Source: Chitinophagaceae bacterium
Lineage (GTDB): Bacteria; Bacteroidota; Bacteroidia; Chitinophagales; Chitinophagaceae
Direction of reading: 5' to 3'
Length of the DNA: 42,471 nucleotides
Assembly: GCA_027486695.1 (NCBI GenBank)
Contig: JAIXOS010000302.1
Span: 1 to 42,471 of the forward strand
In this document: positions 30,175 to 39,741 of the stretch, piece after piece
Numbering within the stretch: position 1 is the stretch's first letter
How the letters are laid out: each line of letters starts with the position of its first letter
Made by a program: the position numbers and the translations under genes
Notes under the pieces: model-generated
Seen by the model: the letters and a program-made list of their open reading frames with translations, nothing else
Told to the model about the DNA's origin: nothing
The model's database searches: none

Positions 30175-31281
30175 TTAATGACTCGTTACCGACTGTGATT
30201 GATTGGGAACTTTAACCGAAAAAATAGTGCCTTTACCTATTTCAGACTGTACCGAAATATTGCCATTCAACCGATTAAGGGCTTCTTTAACAATATACAA
30301 TCCCAATCCCAAACCTTTGCTATGGTCTATGCTGCGGAAAAACATTTGAAAAATACTGTTTAAATGGCTTTCAATAATGCCCAAACCATTGTCTTCAATA
30401 TCCAAACAAACTTCTTTTTCTGTTACATCAACCGATAGTTTAACAATAGGTTTTGTTTCGTCGGGTTTTCGATATTTAATTGCATTAGAAATTAGGTTAT
30501 TCATGATAATCGATATCCTAAAAGCATCGCCCGTAAATTTGACCGGTTGGTTGATATTGAGTTCAAAATGAATATTTTGACCCTGTAAGTCGGAAAAAGC
30601 AATACATTCTTTTAGTAGTGCTTCAAAATCAATCATTTCCCAATATTCACCTACCCGAATGCTGCGATAATATTCAATAATTTTATGAATATACATATCC
30701 ATACGGTTAACGCTGCTTTCAATCATTCCCAAGTAGTTATTTGGATCAATTACCGAATGATCGGTTTTTGCCAAATTAAGTATGGCCATAATATTGGCTA
30801 GTGGCGAGCGCAAATCGTGTGAAGTACTGTAAACAAAACGGTTCAGTTCATCGTTGGTTTTTTGGAGTTCAATTATTTTATCGTTTAAATCTTTTCGGGT
30901 ATTGAAAGTATCATATGCTTGATTAATAGCAACTTCTAATTCGGTTTGATCCCAAGGTTTTTTAATGTAGCGATAAATTTCGCCACTATTAATAGCATCA
31001 ATAATGGAATCAATATCGGTATAGCCCGTAATTAAAATGCGAATAGGATTCGGAATTACATTGCGAATAATTCTAAAAAATTCTACACCGGTAGTATGTG
31101 GCATTCGTTGATCGGCAATAATTACATGAACTTCTTCTTCGTTTAAAACATTCATGCCTTCGGCAACACAACTAGCAGTGAAAACAGTAAATTTTCGTCT
31201 AAAACTTGCTTGAAAAGCAGTAAGATTAGCCTGCTCATCATCGATGTACAAAACTTTAATAGGGGTAGGTAGGTGTTTCAT
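30175..31281 (-). CDS. Hybrid response regulator-histidine kinase (REC-HisKA-HATPase, 368 aa)
   Basis: REC: VLYIDDEQANL...IIADQRMPHTTG...ILITGYTD...YIKKPW; HisKA: FVYSTSHDLRSPLANIM; HATPase: MNNLISNAIKY...IEDNGLGI...GLGLGLYIVKEALNRL. Confidence 0.93.
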   Translation of the reverse strand: MKHLPTPIKVLYIDDEQANLTAFQASFRRKFTVFTASCVAEGMNVLNEEEVHVIIADQRMPHTTGVEFFRIIRNVIPNPIRILITGYTDIDSIIDAINSGEIYRYIKKPWDQTELEVAINQAYDTFNTRKDLNDKIIELQKTNDELNRFVYSTSHDLRSPLANIMAILNLAKTDHSVIDPNNYLGMIESSVNRMDMYIHKIIEYYRSIRVGEYWEMIDFEALLKECIAFSDLQGQNIHFELNINQPVKFTGDAFRISIIMNNLISNAIKYRKPDETKPIVKLSVDVTEKEVCLDIEDNGLGIIESHLNSIFQMFFRSIDHSKGLGLGLYIVKEALNRLNGNISVQSEIGKGTIFSVKVPNQSQSVTSH

Positions 31282-31293
31282 TTAAAAAATATA

Positions 31294-33474
31294 TTATGTG
31301 GTAGTAGCTTCTTTTGGTAGTGAATGGTATAAAGTTATTACAAATTCGGCACCATTTCTAGGCGACGAATTTACAACAATGGCACCGCCATGTTTTTGAA
31401 TTATTTTAAAAACAATAGCCAAACCCAAACCGGTACCTTCCCCTACATCTTTGGTTGTGAAAAAGGGGTCAAAAATCTTACTTTTTATTTCCGGAGTCAT
31501 ACCATTTCCGGAATCTTTGATTTTGATTTCAATTTTGTTATTGGAAATATCGCGGGTACTAATGGTAATAAATTCCTCGTTTCTGTCAGTAACTCCTTTG
31601 CATTTAATAGCATGTAAGGCGTTGCTAATGATATTCATAAATACCTGATTCAGTTTGCCTGGAAAACATTCAATAATGCCTTCAGCTTCAAACTGTTTAA
31701 TAATTTTAATATTGGTCGAGGTAGCATTGCGTAAAATGATAAGGGTAGATTCAATACCATCATGAATATCTACGGTTTTCACTTCGCTTTCGTCTAATCG
31801 GCTAAAAGTGCGCAGTCCACGAACAATTTCGGCAGTACGTTCGGCACCTTCTTCAATACCTTCCATCAAATTCGTGATTTCTTGTTTTAGATAGTCAATA
31901 TCTAATTGTTTTTCAAGTTGTTTTATTTTTGTGAGTTGTGGAGGAATATCAGTGATAGTTTGGCTGTGTAGTAAATGATAAGCCTCTATAATGTCAAAAA
32001 TATCTTTAACATCTATTTGAAGAGGTTTGATGTTGGATTTTACAAAGTTAATGGGGTTATTAATTTCGTGGGCAATACCGGCTGTTAATTGGCCAAGAGA
32101 GGCCATTTTTTCGGATTCCACCAACTGAATTTGTGCATCTTTTAATTCTTGCAATGCCGTACTTAGGTTAGCATTTGCTAGTTGCAATGCCTCGGTACGT
32201 TGATGTACCTTTTTTTCCAATTGCACATTTTGTTCTTTTACTAGTTCCTCATTTTTTTGCGATTGGTATAAAGCTTCCGCTTGAGATTTTTCTTTCTCTT
32301 TTTTGTATACATTAATTCTATCGGCTAGCGCAATAGATAATAAAACGGCTTGCGATGCCGATCCAATAAATAATATATAATTGGTATAATTATTAGCCGG
32401 TAAAACACCAAAATTGCGCAATACAAAAAGGAAAACAGAAACAATAAGAATAGACCATGAACCTAAAAAAAACCAAGCCGATCTGTTGCCATTGCGTGCT
32501 ATGATAGAGGAGGTAATTAACGCATAAATAACAAGTAAAAAAACATTTATATCAATAATGTAATAACTATAACTATAAAAGCCAATTAAAACCAAAAAAG
32601 AAGATACGGCATATAAATAGGCAAAAATATTAAATCCAATAATTATTTTTGGATAGTTAGGCTTTAATTCTAAAAACAATTTGCTGAAACCAATAGCCGA
32701 AATACCTGCAATACAAGGAAATAAAATAACGGCATATTGGTTAAGGTACGGACTGTTGGGCCAAAGAAATCGCCAAGTATAACCCATGAGGGTTAATTGG
32801 GTAAGTCCGATAAATAGAATGTACACAATATAATATAAATAGCTTTTATCTTTTATAGAAAGGAATAAAAATATATTATATAAAAAAAGTGCTATGATAA
32901 TACCAAAGTAGATGCCCGACAATATATCTTTGGTATTTAAATCTTTGTTAATAGCTGTGGATGTACCAATTTTTAGCGGTAATACAATTGGTACTTTGCT
33001 AGTAACTTTTAGAAAATAATAACCGGTATCGCCTTTTGCTAGATTTAAATCGAAAATATGCGATTGGTTATTGTATTTTTTTTCATTGATAGGAAAATCG
33101 AAGCCTTGAATAACCGAATCTAAAATTTCTTCTTTGTTAACCTTATATAAAACAACGCTGTTCAACAAAGGGTAATCTACATTCAGCAAAACATTTTGCG
33201 ATAAAGAATTGATAGCAGAAAAGCGCAACCAATAGGTATTAAATTTGCTGTAGAAATTTGGAATTTCTGTATTATTAGCTACAAATTGTTTGCTTTGTGC
33301 AACTTGCAAAAAAGAAAGTTGGTTGTGGTCGTCTTTTAATACAAAAGTGTTTTTTCCAATGATATTTACATTAATGGAGTCGGTAATAAGAAAGTAATTT
33401 TGCGATATACTAAATTTATTAATAATTAAAATGGATAAAATTATTAATAAAAAATATTTTTTACTTTTTAGCAT
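31294..33474 (-). CDS. 7TMR-DISM sensor histidine kinase (726 aa)
   Basis: N-terminal DISMED2-like extracellular domain (YWLRFSAINSLSQNVLLNVDYPLLNSVVLY), seven hydrophobic helices, coiled coil, HisKA MASLGQLTAGIAHEINNPINFVKSNI, HATPase GLGLAIVFKIIQKHGG. Confidence 0.93.
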   Translation of the reverse strand: MLKSKKYFLLIILSILIINKFSISQNYFLITDSINVNIIGKNTFVLKDDHNQLSFLQVAQSKQFVANNTEIPNFYSKFNTYWLRFSAINSLSQNVLLNVDYPLLNSVVLYKVNKEEILDSVIQGFDFPINEKKYNNQSHIFDLNLAKGDTGYYFLKVTSKVPIVLPLKIGTSTAINKDLNTKDILSGIYFGIIIALFLYNIFLFLSIKDKSYLYYIVYILFIGLTQLTLMGYTWRFLWPNSPYLNQYAVILFPCIAGISAIGFSKLFLELKPNYPKIIIGFNIFAYLYAVSSFLVLIGFYSYSYYIIDINVFLLVIYALITSSIIARNGNRSAWFFLGSWSILIVSVFLFVLRNFGVLPANNYTNYILFIGSASQAVLLSIALADRINVYKKEKEKSQAEALYQSQKNEELVKEQNVQLEKKVHQRTEALQLANANLSTALQELKDAQIQLVESEKMASLGQLTAGIAHEINNPINFVKSNIKPLQIDVKDIFDIIEAYHLLHSQTITDIPPQLTKIKQLEKQLDIDYLKQEITNLMEGIEEGAERTAEIVRGLRTFSRLDESEVKTVDIHDGIESTLIILRNATSTNIKIIKQFEAEGIIECFPGKLNQVFMNIISNALHAIKCKGVTDRNEEFITISTRDISNNKIEIKIKDSGNGMTPEIKSKIFDPFFTTKDVGEGTGLGLAIVFKIIQKHGGAIVVNSSPRNGAEFVITLYHSLPKEATTT

Positions 33475-33486
33475 ATATTTTTCTCG

Positions 33487-34263
33487 TTAATGCGTAATGC
33501 TCGATAGGTTAATGTTTGATAATTTAAATTCATTAGCATCAGCACTAGCAACTACCAAGTTGTAGTGTATTTCTATTTCTATTTTTCTAATTGGTGCTTT
33601 ATCTTTTACTACTTGAACCAGCTGATTGCGTAAAGCCCACATTTTTTCTCTTGCAGCAGCATCAGCATGTGGCAAATTAACCGAATCGTCTAATAAAACA
33701 GCGGTAGCCAACAAATCAATTTTTGGATAATAAAAAGTGCCATTATTACCAATTGAAGTAATTACACGGCAGCCAACCCATTGCGAAAACCGAACTGTGG
33801 GAGGTGCACAAAATGCAAACAAGGAATTTACACCAATTTGTGGGGTAATTACTACACCCGCAATAGTGGAAAAAAAGCTACCAATGCCCAAACCAGCCAC
33901 TTCTTTAGAATTCCACAAACCACACAATTCTCCAGTACCTTTTGCGGATTGTTCTTTTACAATATCAAAAATTCGGGTGTCAAATTCTTGAACAGCTTCT
34001 TCAATAGGCAATAAATATTTGCCATCTACCGCATGTATACGAGCTCCGCCGTAGGTTTTTGAACCATCTAACGACTCAATAAGAATCACAAAAACGGAGG
34101 GATTGTAAGCCCATTCATTGTTTGAGGAGGTTACTTTTTCTATTCCATGATTGTCCAATACCTTCCTATGCCCATCAATAAATTTCTGGCACGATTCAAA
34201 GTCGTCAGTAGCCCTAAAGGCGCGAATTTTAACTATTTTGGTATCTGTGGCCGTTGTTTCCAT
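33487..34263 (-). CDS. GNAT/autoinducer-synthase-fold-like protein (start probably METTATD at 34263; ORF track start 34308)
   Basis: TYGGARIHAVDGKYLLPIEEA, then TGELCGLWNSKEVAGLGIGSFFSTIAGVVITPQIGVNSLFAFCAPPTVRFSQWVGCRV: same order of elements as GNAT/LuxI-like and N-acyl amino acid synthases. Confidence 0.6.
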   Translation of the reverse strand: METTATDTKIVKIRAFRATDDFESCQKFIDGHRKVLDNHGIEKVTSSNNEWAYNPSVFVILIESLDGSKTYGGARIHAVDGKYLLPIEEAVQEFDTRIFDIVKEQSAKGTGELCGLWNSKEVAGLGIGSFFSTIAGVVITPQIGVNSLFAFCAPPTVRFSQWVGCRVITSIGNNGTFYYPKIDLLATAVLLDDSVNLPHADAAAREKMWALRNQLVQVVKDKAPIRKIEIEIHYNLVVASADANEFKLSNINLSSITH

Positions 34264-34282
34264 GCTAAAGCTTCTTAATAAA

Positions 34283-36589
34283 TTAGTCAATGAATAAAAT
34301 GTCTTCAATCGGTAACCTCAGTGAGCGTTCTTTTACGTCATCCGCTTCAAAAACACGAAAAAGAAAAACTTCGCCTCGTTTTTCCATACCCGGAAAAACT
34401 TGCATAAACTTTTCTCTTAATGCTACAAGTTCCTCGATGGTGCTATTTGATAAGCCCTCGCCATTACCGTACAAAATTCTGGGGAACAAATATAATGGTG
34501 CTATCAATGGTTGATAGGCAATTTTTAATGCAGTAGCCTGCAGCCATTGTCTTTGTGCTGCACGGCCGCCGTTAATAAAATCGATAGGTGTATAAGCAGG
34601 CATACAAATTAAGCCAACAGCCGCAGAATGAATGGTGTTTTGTACCGACACTTTTTTAAAAGCTTTAGCACCATCTATATCGCGTAGTACATCCATTACC
34701 TTACCATCGCTCAAAATTTTTAATGCGGCCAATGCCTGTTGTGGAATTTCGAGGGTTTGGATATCCATACCAGTTTTGGTTAAATGTGCCTGTTCGCTAC
34801 TCCAACGCATTTCCCTATGAAAAAAATCGTAGTGCCCATGCGGATGCATGATTCTGATTCTATCTACTGCCGAAATAATTTCGCCAACCAGTTGTAGTTG
34901 ATCAGGCTGTTCAATAAAAGTAACTGTAGCGCCAGGAACGGTTTCGGCAATTGCTTTAAGTTGGTGTAATGCATCGCCTTTTAACGCTTTTGGTGGAGTA
35001 ATATACCGATTGGTGCAGCGTTGGTGAATAACCGAAGCTAAATGACTTGCAATGTGTGGTTCAGTTTTGGACGATGAATTTTTTTGAAATTGAATATTGG
35101 CAATGCAAACACTATTATTGGGAATTGGAAACCAATCAATTACTACTTCCCAAGCATGTTTGTGTGCGCTAATAACCAAGTTTTCTACCAAGCTGCCAAA
35201 CGAAATATAGGAGGCCATGTGTTTGTAATCGCCAAAGGAGTACGACCTACTTATTTCATGAAAAAGGTACAATTGGTTGTATTTAAACAGCCACCTCCAA
35301 GGTTGGTCATTGCCCGACGAAGGAGCAGCACCTGAGTCTATCAGTATTTGTTGTAAGGTTTCCGAATCGGGGCATTCTGCTGCAATAGATACAGGAATCT
35401 TGTGTACTTGCTCGCGTAAAGTTGCTAAAGTCAAAGGTTCTAAAATCGGAGGAATGTAAGCCGGAACAATAGGAGCATCGTTCGGCAATATTGATTCGGT
35501 ATCAACATAAAATCGGCCCGAACTATTGAGTTGACCCAATAATAAACGGCGGCTAATATCGGCTACAATACCACCTCCCATAATTACCGAAGAAGCTAAC
35601 TGAGGCCAAGTGGTTAACGATTGGCCAAGTTCTATCAACGACACTTTTGATCTTAGCGATAGAGAGCCTACACCAATTAATTTTAGTATAAACGGAATTT
35701 TTTGCTCCGTGGTTAAGCCTTTTAAATGTTCGTATTGGATATTGCCAATAAGGCCATGTAGTATTGGATAATTGGGGTCAATGTCAAAGCGTTCTATATC
35801 AATCATGCCCCTATCGTTGGTTTCCATCAATACCGGAATACCTAAGGTTTTCGCTTTTTGTCGGCTAAGTATTTTAACGTCTAGCCCATCACACTCTTCT
35901 ATCAATAAATCCAAATGTCCGTTTTGGGTTAAAAAATCGGAAATATTGTTTTCCGTAATGCCATCGGTAAAGCAAACGACTTCAATAAAAGGGTCTATTT
36001 CGGCAATTTCTCTTGCTGCTACTACTACTTTTGGTAGGCCTAAGTGGTATAGGCCGGTTCTGATTCGGTTATAGTTGCTCAACTCAAGGGTGTCAAAATC
36101 GGCCAATCTAATTTCGCCACAACCGCGTTCCATGGCTAAAGCCAATGCAACCGACTGACCAACGGATAAACCGATAACACCAATTTTTTTGGAACCCAAA
36201 ATATCGCGTTCTTTTTTGGTAATTTTCTGTTGGTTTCTGTTGGTTCTTACTTCTATAAATTCTGTTTTGTCTAATAGGTGTACCAATTGGTTGTTCCACG
36301 AATAGTATACCCAAACGCCATACGCTTGCATGGAAACGCCGTTTAGCAAGGCGGCAATAGCCGAGTGGTAATCGTTTTCTTGTAATGTGACCGACGGATT
36401 TTGGCACTTAATCAACTCTTTTAATTGATCGGCAATGGTGTCGGAAACAGATAAATTATTATTTTCAAACAATAATTGCTCAAAAAGATGTTTGTCTGTG
36501 GCATTGGTGAGGCGAAAAAATTGAGGTTTTGTATTTAAATCAGGCTTGATGGATTGAAAATTTTGTAAAAGATTTTGATAACTCATCAC
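34283..36589 (-). CDS. Rv1355c-family-like protein: ThiF/E1-like adenylating domain fused to nitroreductase-like domain (768 aa)
   Basis: ThiF Rossmann: KKIGVIGLSVGQSVALALAMERGCGEIRLADFDTLELSNYNRI; nitroreductase-like: ILIDSGAAPSSGNDQPWRWLFKYNQLYLFHE and later segments. Confidence 0.8.
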   Translation of the reverse strand: MMSYQNLLQNFQSIKPDLNTKPQFFRLTNATDKHLFEQLLFENNNLSVSDTIADQLKELIKCQNPSVTLQENDYHSAIAALLNGVSMQAYGVWVYYSWNNQLVHLLDKTEFIEVRTNRNQQKITKKERDILGSKKIGVIGLSVGQSVALALAMERGCGEIRLADFDTLELSNYNRIRTGLYHLGLPKVVVAAREIAEIDPFIEVVCFTDGITENNISDFLTQNGHLDLLIEECDGLDVKILSRQKAKTLGIPVLMETNDRGMIDIERFDIDPNYPILHGLIGNIQYEHLKGLTTEQKIPFILKLIGVGSLSLRSKVSLIELGQSLTTWPQLASSVIMGGGIVADISRRLLLGQLNSSGRFYVDTESILPNDAPIVPAYIPPILEPLTLATLREQVHKIPVSIAAECPDSETLQQILIDSGAAPSSGNDQPWRWLFKYNQLYLFHEISRSYSFGDYKHMASYISFGSLVENLVISAHKHAWEVVIDWFPIPNNSVCIANIQFQKNSSSKTEPHIASHLASVIHQRCTNRYITPPKALKGDALHQLKAIAETVPGATVTFIEQPDQLQLVGEIISAVDRIRIMHPHGHYDFFHREMRWSSEQAHLTKTGMDIQTLEIPQQALAALKILSDGKVMDVLRDIDGAKAFKKVSVQNTIHSAAVGLICMPAYTPIDFINGGRAAQRQWLQATALKIAYQPLIAPLYLFPRILYGNGEGLSNSTIEELVALREKFMQVFPGMEKRGEVFLFRVFEADDVKERSLRLPIEDILFID

Positions 36590-36853
36590 CTATGAAGTTA
36601 ATTTATTTACAATGTAATATATGGCAGCGGTAGAAAAGGAACATCTTAACTCTATAAATGTAAAATTTTATTGTAAACTTTGCTTAAATTATTAAAATCT
36701 TTGACGAATAAAAAGCATTTTTGCTTTAGAAAGAAGTGTTAACCAAATAAATAACGAAAACTTTCTTAATTAATGTAGCTATGTAAATATGCTTTTGCTT
36801 TTTGTACACAATCGTAAACAAGCCACCTATTTTCATAAATTATTTTTTTACAA

Positions 36854-36861
36854 TACATTTG
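36854..36861 (+). promoter_or_regulatory. Putative -7 element (TACATTTG) for the divergent response regulator
   Basis: TAnnTTTG match 33 bp upstream of the ATG at 36895. Confidence 0.35.
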
Positions 36862-36894
36862 TAAGTAAAATTTGCTAAAAGAAAAATAAAACAA

Positions 36895-37359
36895 ATGGAA
36901 GAAACCCTAATCAATGTTTTATATATCGACGACGAAGTACACAACCTTACGTCATTCAAAGCGGCCTTTAGAAGAAAGTTCAATGTATTTATAGCAGAAA
37001 ATGCCGAAGATGGTCGGAAAATAGTTGAGCAAGAAAAAATACACATTATTTTAAGTGATCAGCGAATGCCTAAAATGACGGGGATAGAATTTTTTCAATC
37101 CATATTGGAAGTGCATCCCGATCCTATACGCATATTGATTACGGGTTATACCGATATAAACGCAGTGGTAGATGCCATTAATTTGGGACAAGTGTATAAA
37201 TACATCACCAAACCATGGCGCGATGATGAAATCATCAATTTTGTTACAAAAGCCTACGAAGTGTATACTTTGAGAGAAGCCAACAAGATATTGACAGAAA
37301 AACTACTCGATGCCAATCAAAAATTGGAATTTTTGGCACGTCAGAGTTTGCTTTCGTAA
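36895..37359 (+). CDS. Stand-alone response regulator receiver (no DNA-binding output domain)
   Basis: NVLYIDDEVHNLTSFKAAFRRKFNVF...IILSDQRMPKMTGIEFF...ILITGYTDINAVVDAINLGQVYKYITKPW; closely similar to the REC of 30175-31281; ends in a short coiled coil. Confidence 0.93.
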   Translation: MEETLINVLYIDDEVHNLTSFKAAFRRKFNVFIAENAEDGRKIVEQEKIHIILSDQRMPKMTGIEFFQSILEVHPDPIRILITGYTDINAVVDAINLGQVYKYITKPWRDDEIINFVTKAYEVYTLREANKILTEKLLDANQKLEFLARQSLLS

Positions 37360-37382
37360 GCACATATTGCTTGTTATAGCAT

Positions 37383-37429
37383 TAACGGCCATCACGCTTG
37401 TACAATGTATACAAGCATGATGGCCGTTA
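37383..37429. terminator. Bidirectional hairpin terminator
   Basis: TAACGGCCATCACGCTTGTA - loop - TACAAGCATGATGGCCGTTA (20-bp arms, two mismatches) between convergent genes. Confidence 0.85.
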
Positions 37430-37455
37430 TTACATGTGTGTAATAGATTAAGATA

Positions 37456-39498
37456 TTAAGGTTTATCTAATAAAATGCGCTTCAGCTTTTCAGGATTTTC
37501 ATAAACATCGTAATTTGCTGATAAAATATTGCCTTTTTTATTGATAATCATATATCTTGGAATGCCTTTAATATTGTATTGCGTGAGCAGCATTTGCCAA
37601 TCATCTGCGTTTAAATAATAATGAAAGCCCCTTATTTGTTTAATCATGGTTTTCCAAGTATCCTCCGGCGAGTTATCGGAAGCTATGTTAACAAAGGCTA
37701 CAGAATCTCTTTTAAGTTCCTCTTTCAAAGGGGCAAGTGTTTGCATACCTGCACGGCAGGGGGCACACCAAGTAGCCCAAAAGTCGACCAATATCATTTT
37801 TCCTTCATGCTGCTTAGCAATTGCCTGTAGCAGTTCATAATCATTGCTACGGGGTGTTTTCATGACTATTGATCCATCTATAGCAGGTTGCTTTTGGATT
37901 CGGCGAATTTCTTTGTCAATAATGCCTGTGATGGTTTTGGATTTGGCCGATTCTCGGTATTTAAAAAGCAAGCCTTCGTTATCAGTTGGGTTATTTTTTA
38001 TTTGATTCATTATGGGATAAAAAAGTAGTAAGTCATGTGTCCAATCTGGAAATTGGTAATAGTCTTGTAAATATTCCAATTCAGTTTTGGCATTTAATGC
38101 ATCGTTGTATTTTTCTATCTGTTTTCGGTAACGTTTTTTAAATTCTTGTGTAGCTACTTCTAAAGCGGCTAAATCCAAGCTACTATCTTCAATACCCATT
38201 TGTGCTTTTTTGAGTTGCGCATGCAAAGCAATATCTGCATTGGTTAGTAGCGTGCCTTTTTCTTGCAGTTGTTCAATTATCTTGATAATGCTTGTAGTAG
38301 GTTTTTTTGTATTCCTTTTGTTCAATAATGTCTTTAACAAATTTCTAGAATCAGCAGAGTAAAGTATTGCCGAATCGGCTAATGCGTGAATTAGCGCTTG
38401 CCGATAGCCCGTATCGGAATCAACATTAAGATTGATTGACAAATTGTTGGTTTTGATATTAATTAAATTATATTTTTTATATATTTCAACTTTTAGTTGA
38501 AATAAAAATAAATTTTCTGCATATTGTGCATTCAAATTTTTTTTCAAGATGGCGTATTCTTGAAAATCAACGATGTGATTATCGTATAACTTTTGAATAA
38601 ATTGATTGTTATCATTATAATAATTGGTTGTTGTTTTACGGTATCCAATTGGAGAGTCATAATTTAAACTATCCTCTATTGGCAGAGGTGGCAACATTTG
38701 TAAATTGTAATTAGCGTCTTGTGCTAAAAAAAGCAATACGTTATTTAAATTGGAATTACTACCCATGCATATATTTTGGCTATATGGTTTGTTGTTGGGA
38801 CGGTATTTATTAGCAATTAATTTGCTCTCATTTTTATTAAGAAAAAAATTATTTTTAGCCCCTGGTGTTACATACAGTGCGCTAGCTCTAGCGTAGTTTC
38901 TGCCATTGACATCAATTGTATAATTAACACTAATAATTTGAGCAAAATAAACAGGAATAGAAAAAAAATAACAATTATTGCGATAGTCTTTTGGAGTAAA
39001 TTCGCCAAAAGCAGAGCTTATTTTGCAGGTTGCATTTTTTTCAGTACTTGGTGTTACTACGGCAATTTCAGCCAAATTGTTGTAGGAAGAACTACTTGTA
39101 TAGGTAAAGGTGGGTACACTCATTTGTGTTTTAAGTAAATCGTTTGGCAGGTTATTGGTACAATTAACCATTGTGGAGGTGCTACTACCAATTTTGCAGG
39201 CTTCTTCGCTAATTGATTGAACAAAAATTTCTGTTTTTTGCTTATCATTTACCAGGGTTATGGAGTTGACTGTATTGCTAATGGCGGTTGTTTTTTCGTA
39301 TTGCCATATTTGATTTTTGTAAACAACGGTGTTTTCATGCACGCCTAATACCCATTCAAGTTGATGTGCCGCATTGAACCAATTACCTTTGAAGGTATTT
39401 GAAAACTGATCAATACTAGTGGTGGTGTTTTGGGCTTGTACAAAATGTAACAGACAACCCAGAAATACTGCTACATAAATAGACCATACGTGTTTCAT
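37456..39498 (-). CDS. TlpA-like thioredoxin-domain protein, secreted (start probably 39498; ORF track start 39537)
   Basis: Signal peptide MKHVWSIYVAVFLGCLLHFVQA; C-terminal MILVDFWATWCAPCRAGMQTLAPLKEEL with CxxC and cis-Pro IKGIPRYMII. Confidence 0.88.
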   Translation of the reverse strand: MKHVWSIYVAVFLGCLLHFVQAQNTTTSIDQFSNTFKGNWFNAAHQLEWVLGVHENTVVYKNQIWQYEKTTAISNTVNSITLVNDKQKTEIFVQSISEEACKIGSSTSTMVNCTNNLPNDLLKTQMSVPTFTYTSSSSYNNLAEIAVVTPSTEKNATCKISSAFGEFTPKDYRNNCYFFSIPVYFAQIISVNYTIDVNGRNYARASALYVTPGAKNNFFLNKNESKLIANKYRPNNKPYSQNICMGSNSNLNNVLLFLAQDANYNLQMLPPLPIEDSLNYDSPIGYRKTTTNYYNDNNQFIQKLYDNHIVDFQEYAILKKNLNAQYAENLFLFQLKVEIYKKYNLINIKTNNLSINLNVDSDTGYRQALIHALADSAILYSADSRNLLKTLLNKRNTKKPTTSIIKIIEQLQEKGTLLTNADIALHAQLKKAQMGIEDSSLDLAALEVATQEFKKRYRKQIEKYNDALNAKTELEYLQDYYQFPDWTHDLLLFYPIMNQIKNNPTDNEGLLFKYRESAKSKTITGIIDKEIRRIQKQPAIDGSIVMKTPRSNDYELLQAIAKQHEGKMILVDFWATWCAPCRAGMQTLAPLKEELKRDSVAFVNIASDNSPEDTWKTMIKQIRGFHYYLNADDWQMLLTQYNIKGIPRYMIINKKGNILSANYDVYENPEKLKRILLDKP

Positions 39499-39617
39499 TG
39501 CAAGTAAATAGCGTTTAATTAACAATGTTTCAAACATATGGGTTTTTTTGTAAAACCAATGTACGTGTATGTAAAAATTTATTTTTTAATTTAGTTATTT
39601 GTTAATAGTGGTTTTTT

Positions 39618-39711
39618 GCGTTAGGGATTGACGCGAATACCCCACAGCCGACATCCTGAAAGGTGGCGGCGAGGAGTAGCAGCAAAAGCCCGACCCGAAG
39701 GGGAACGCCCT
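39618..39711. repeat. GC-rich palindromic repeat element of the type common in Bacteroidota intergenic regions
   Basis: GCGTTAGGGATTGACGC...CATCCTGAAAGGTGGCGG...AGCCCGACCCGAAGGGGAACGCCC; GC much higher than flanks, internal hairpins, no ORF of its own. Confidence 0.65.
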
Positions 39712-39741
39712 GTTTTTGACTACTTAAAAAAACAATTGTGT

